Source of the DNA: Methanosarcinales archaeon
Lineage (GTDB): Archaea > Halobacteriota > Methanosarcinia > Methanosarcinales > EX4572-44
Length of the DNA: 5,555 nucleotides
Assembly (NCBI GenBank): GCA_004212095.1
Contig: RXIJ01000095.1
Location: forward strand, 1-5,555
Direction: 5' to 3'
Part shown: one piece after another, positions 5,012 through 5,555 of the stretch
Layout of the letters: each line of letters opens with the position of its first letter
Numbering within the stretch: the stretch's first letter is position 1
The notes under the pieces: model-generated
What the model saw: only the letters and a program-made list of their open reading frames with translations
Databases searched by the model: none
Told to the model about the DNA's origin: nothing
Position numbers and translations under genes: made by a program

Positions 5012-5498
5012 TAACTATGGCTATGCCAAGCCCCACCATTCGTATGATATGAGATAAGATATTTTGTCTGGCAAGTCTTCCGGAATATGTGCCAAGTACC
5101 ACAAGCGTTAGAATACTTAATGTGATCGAGGCTTCAAGCATATGGGTTTCCAGTACGAGGAATGGTGCAATTGGAACAAGTGAGCCTGCAAAACTTGAGC
5201 CGCCATGTATAAGGGAGTCGATCCGTATTTTTCTTTTTATTTCTCTTTCGAGATGGGTGTTTTTAAGACTGCGAAGCATTGGTTTTGAGAGCATGGCAAG
5301 TTTTTGGTACTCAACAGCCCCCTCGGCAAGATACGATCCTACACCATTTGTTAAGGCAAGTGCTACTGCTCCGCCGATGGCAGCATTAATTATAAAAGAG
5401 TTACTTACTGGAGTAGCTGAAGCGCCAATTACCACTCCAAGTATAGCAAGAAGCCCATCTATTGAGCCAAGAATAACGTATCGTCCATGTTCAGCCAT
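4980..5498 (-). CDS. VIT1/CCC1-family small membrane protein (TIGR00267-like), probable metal-ion transporter
   Basis: A 172-residue integral membrane protein with about five hydrophobic segments (roughly 7-27, 34-56, 95-116, 119-140 and 149-170). The first carries the family-like pattern GSIDGLLAILGVVIGASA with Asp14-Gly15, the second GGAVALALTNGVGSYLAE, the third HGGSSFAGSLVPIAPFLVL. A charged loop of about 35 residues (60-94) lies between segments two and three, where VIT1/CCC1 proteins place their metal-binding helices; here it is short. Eukaryotic relatives move Fe2+ or Mn2+ into vacuoles; the substrate of the archaeal subfamily is not known to me. The ATG at 5498 fits the family N-terminus. 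No clear Shine-Dalgarno site precedes it (only GATC), consistent with a short leader. It is convergent with glyS and overlaps it by 32 bp. Confidence 0.85.
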   Translation of the reverse strand: MAEHGRYVILGSIDGLLAILGVVIGASATPVSNSFIINAAIGGAVALALTNGVGSYLAEGAVEYQKLAMLSKPMLRSLKNTHLEREIKRKIRIDSLIHGGSSFAGSLVPIAPFLVLETHMLEASITLSILTLVVLGTYSGRLARQNILSHIIRMVGLGIAIVIIVVALGLGH

Positions 5499-5536
5499 TA
5501 TAATAAAACAGATCTATTTACCGTTTACCGCAATAA

Positions 5537-5544
5537 GATATAAA
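5537..5544 (-). promoter_or_regulatory. box A promoter of the VIT1/CCC1-like gene
   Basis: The minus strand reads TTTATATC, nearly the consensus archaeal box A. Transcription would begin near 5514, leaving a leader of about 16 bases without a clear ribosome binding site before the ATG at 5498. Confidence 0.65.
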
Positions 5545-5555
5545 TCCACCTATAC

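Overview
The window looks archaeal, most likely from a methanogen or an anaerobic methanotroph of the Methanomicrobia/Methanosarcinales side of the Euryarchaeota (Halobacteriota). The evidence is a DUF2111-like protein (a family I know mainly from methanogens), a eukaryote/archaeal-type dimeric glycyl-tRNA synthetase, MJ1611-like GH57 amylases, TATA-like box A promoters and archaeal Shine-Dalgarno sites. The DNA is moderately AT-rich. Genus cannot be fixed from this sequence.

Layout, left to right. Positions 1-48 (minus) hold only the first 16 codons of a gene that leaves the window and begins with a signal-peptide-like stretch; its box A at 73-80 predicts a nearly leaderless mRNA. Positions 141-221 hold two hairpin repeat units. 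The second overlaps the 3' end of the neighbouring GH57 gene and encodes its last 13 residues and stop codon. Positions 178-2900 (minus) are a tight three-gene operon: a DUF2111-like small protein (2900-2487), a divergent GH57 protein (2470-1397) and a canonical GH57 protein (1392-178, TTG start). The intergenic gaps are 16 and 4 bp. Positions 2901-3301 are a divergent intergenic region. Its left part carries the operon promoter; its right part (3054-3287) is a tandem array of hairpins and direct repeats of the same family as those at 141-221, running up to the glyS ribosome binding site. Positions 3302-5011 (plus) encode glycyl-tRNA synthetase. Positions 5498-4980 (minus) encode a small VIT1/CCC1-like membrane protein, convergent with glyS and overlapping its 3' end by 32 bp.

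Functionally, the operon looks like intracellular alpha-glucan (glycogen or oligosaccharide) handling by two paralogous GH57 proteins, headed by a small protein that could bind a ligand (inference). glyS is housekeeping translation, and the VIT1-like protein is a probable metal-ion carrier. The most unusual element is the repeat family: constant flanks (GTTATTTTCCGCACA and GTGCAGTTTCTT) enclosing a variable hairpin, tandemly arranged at both ends of the GH57 operon. It has been co-opted as coding sequence at one end and as the leader and possible promoter of glyS at the other. No transposase, CRISPR system, tRNA or rRNA is visible.
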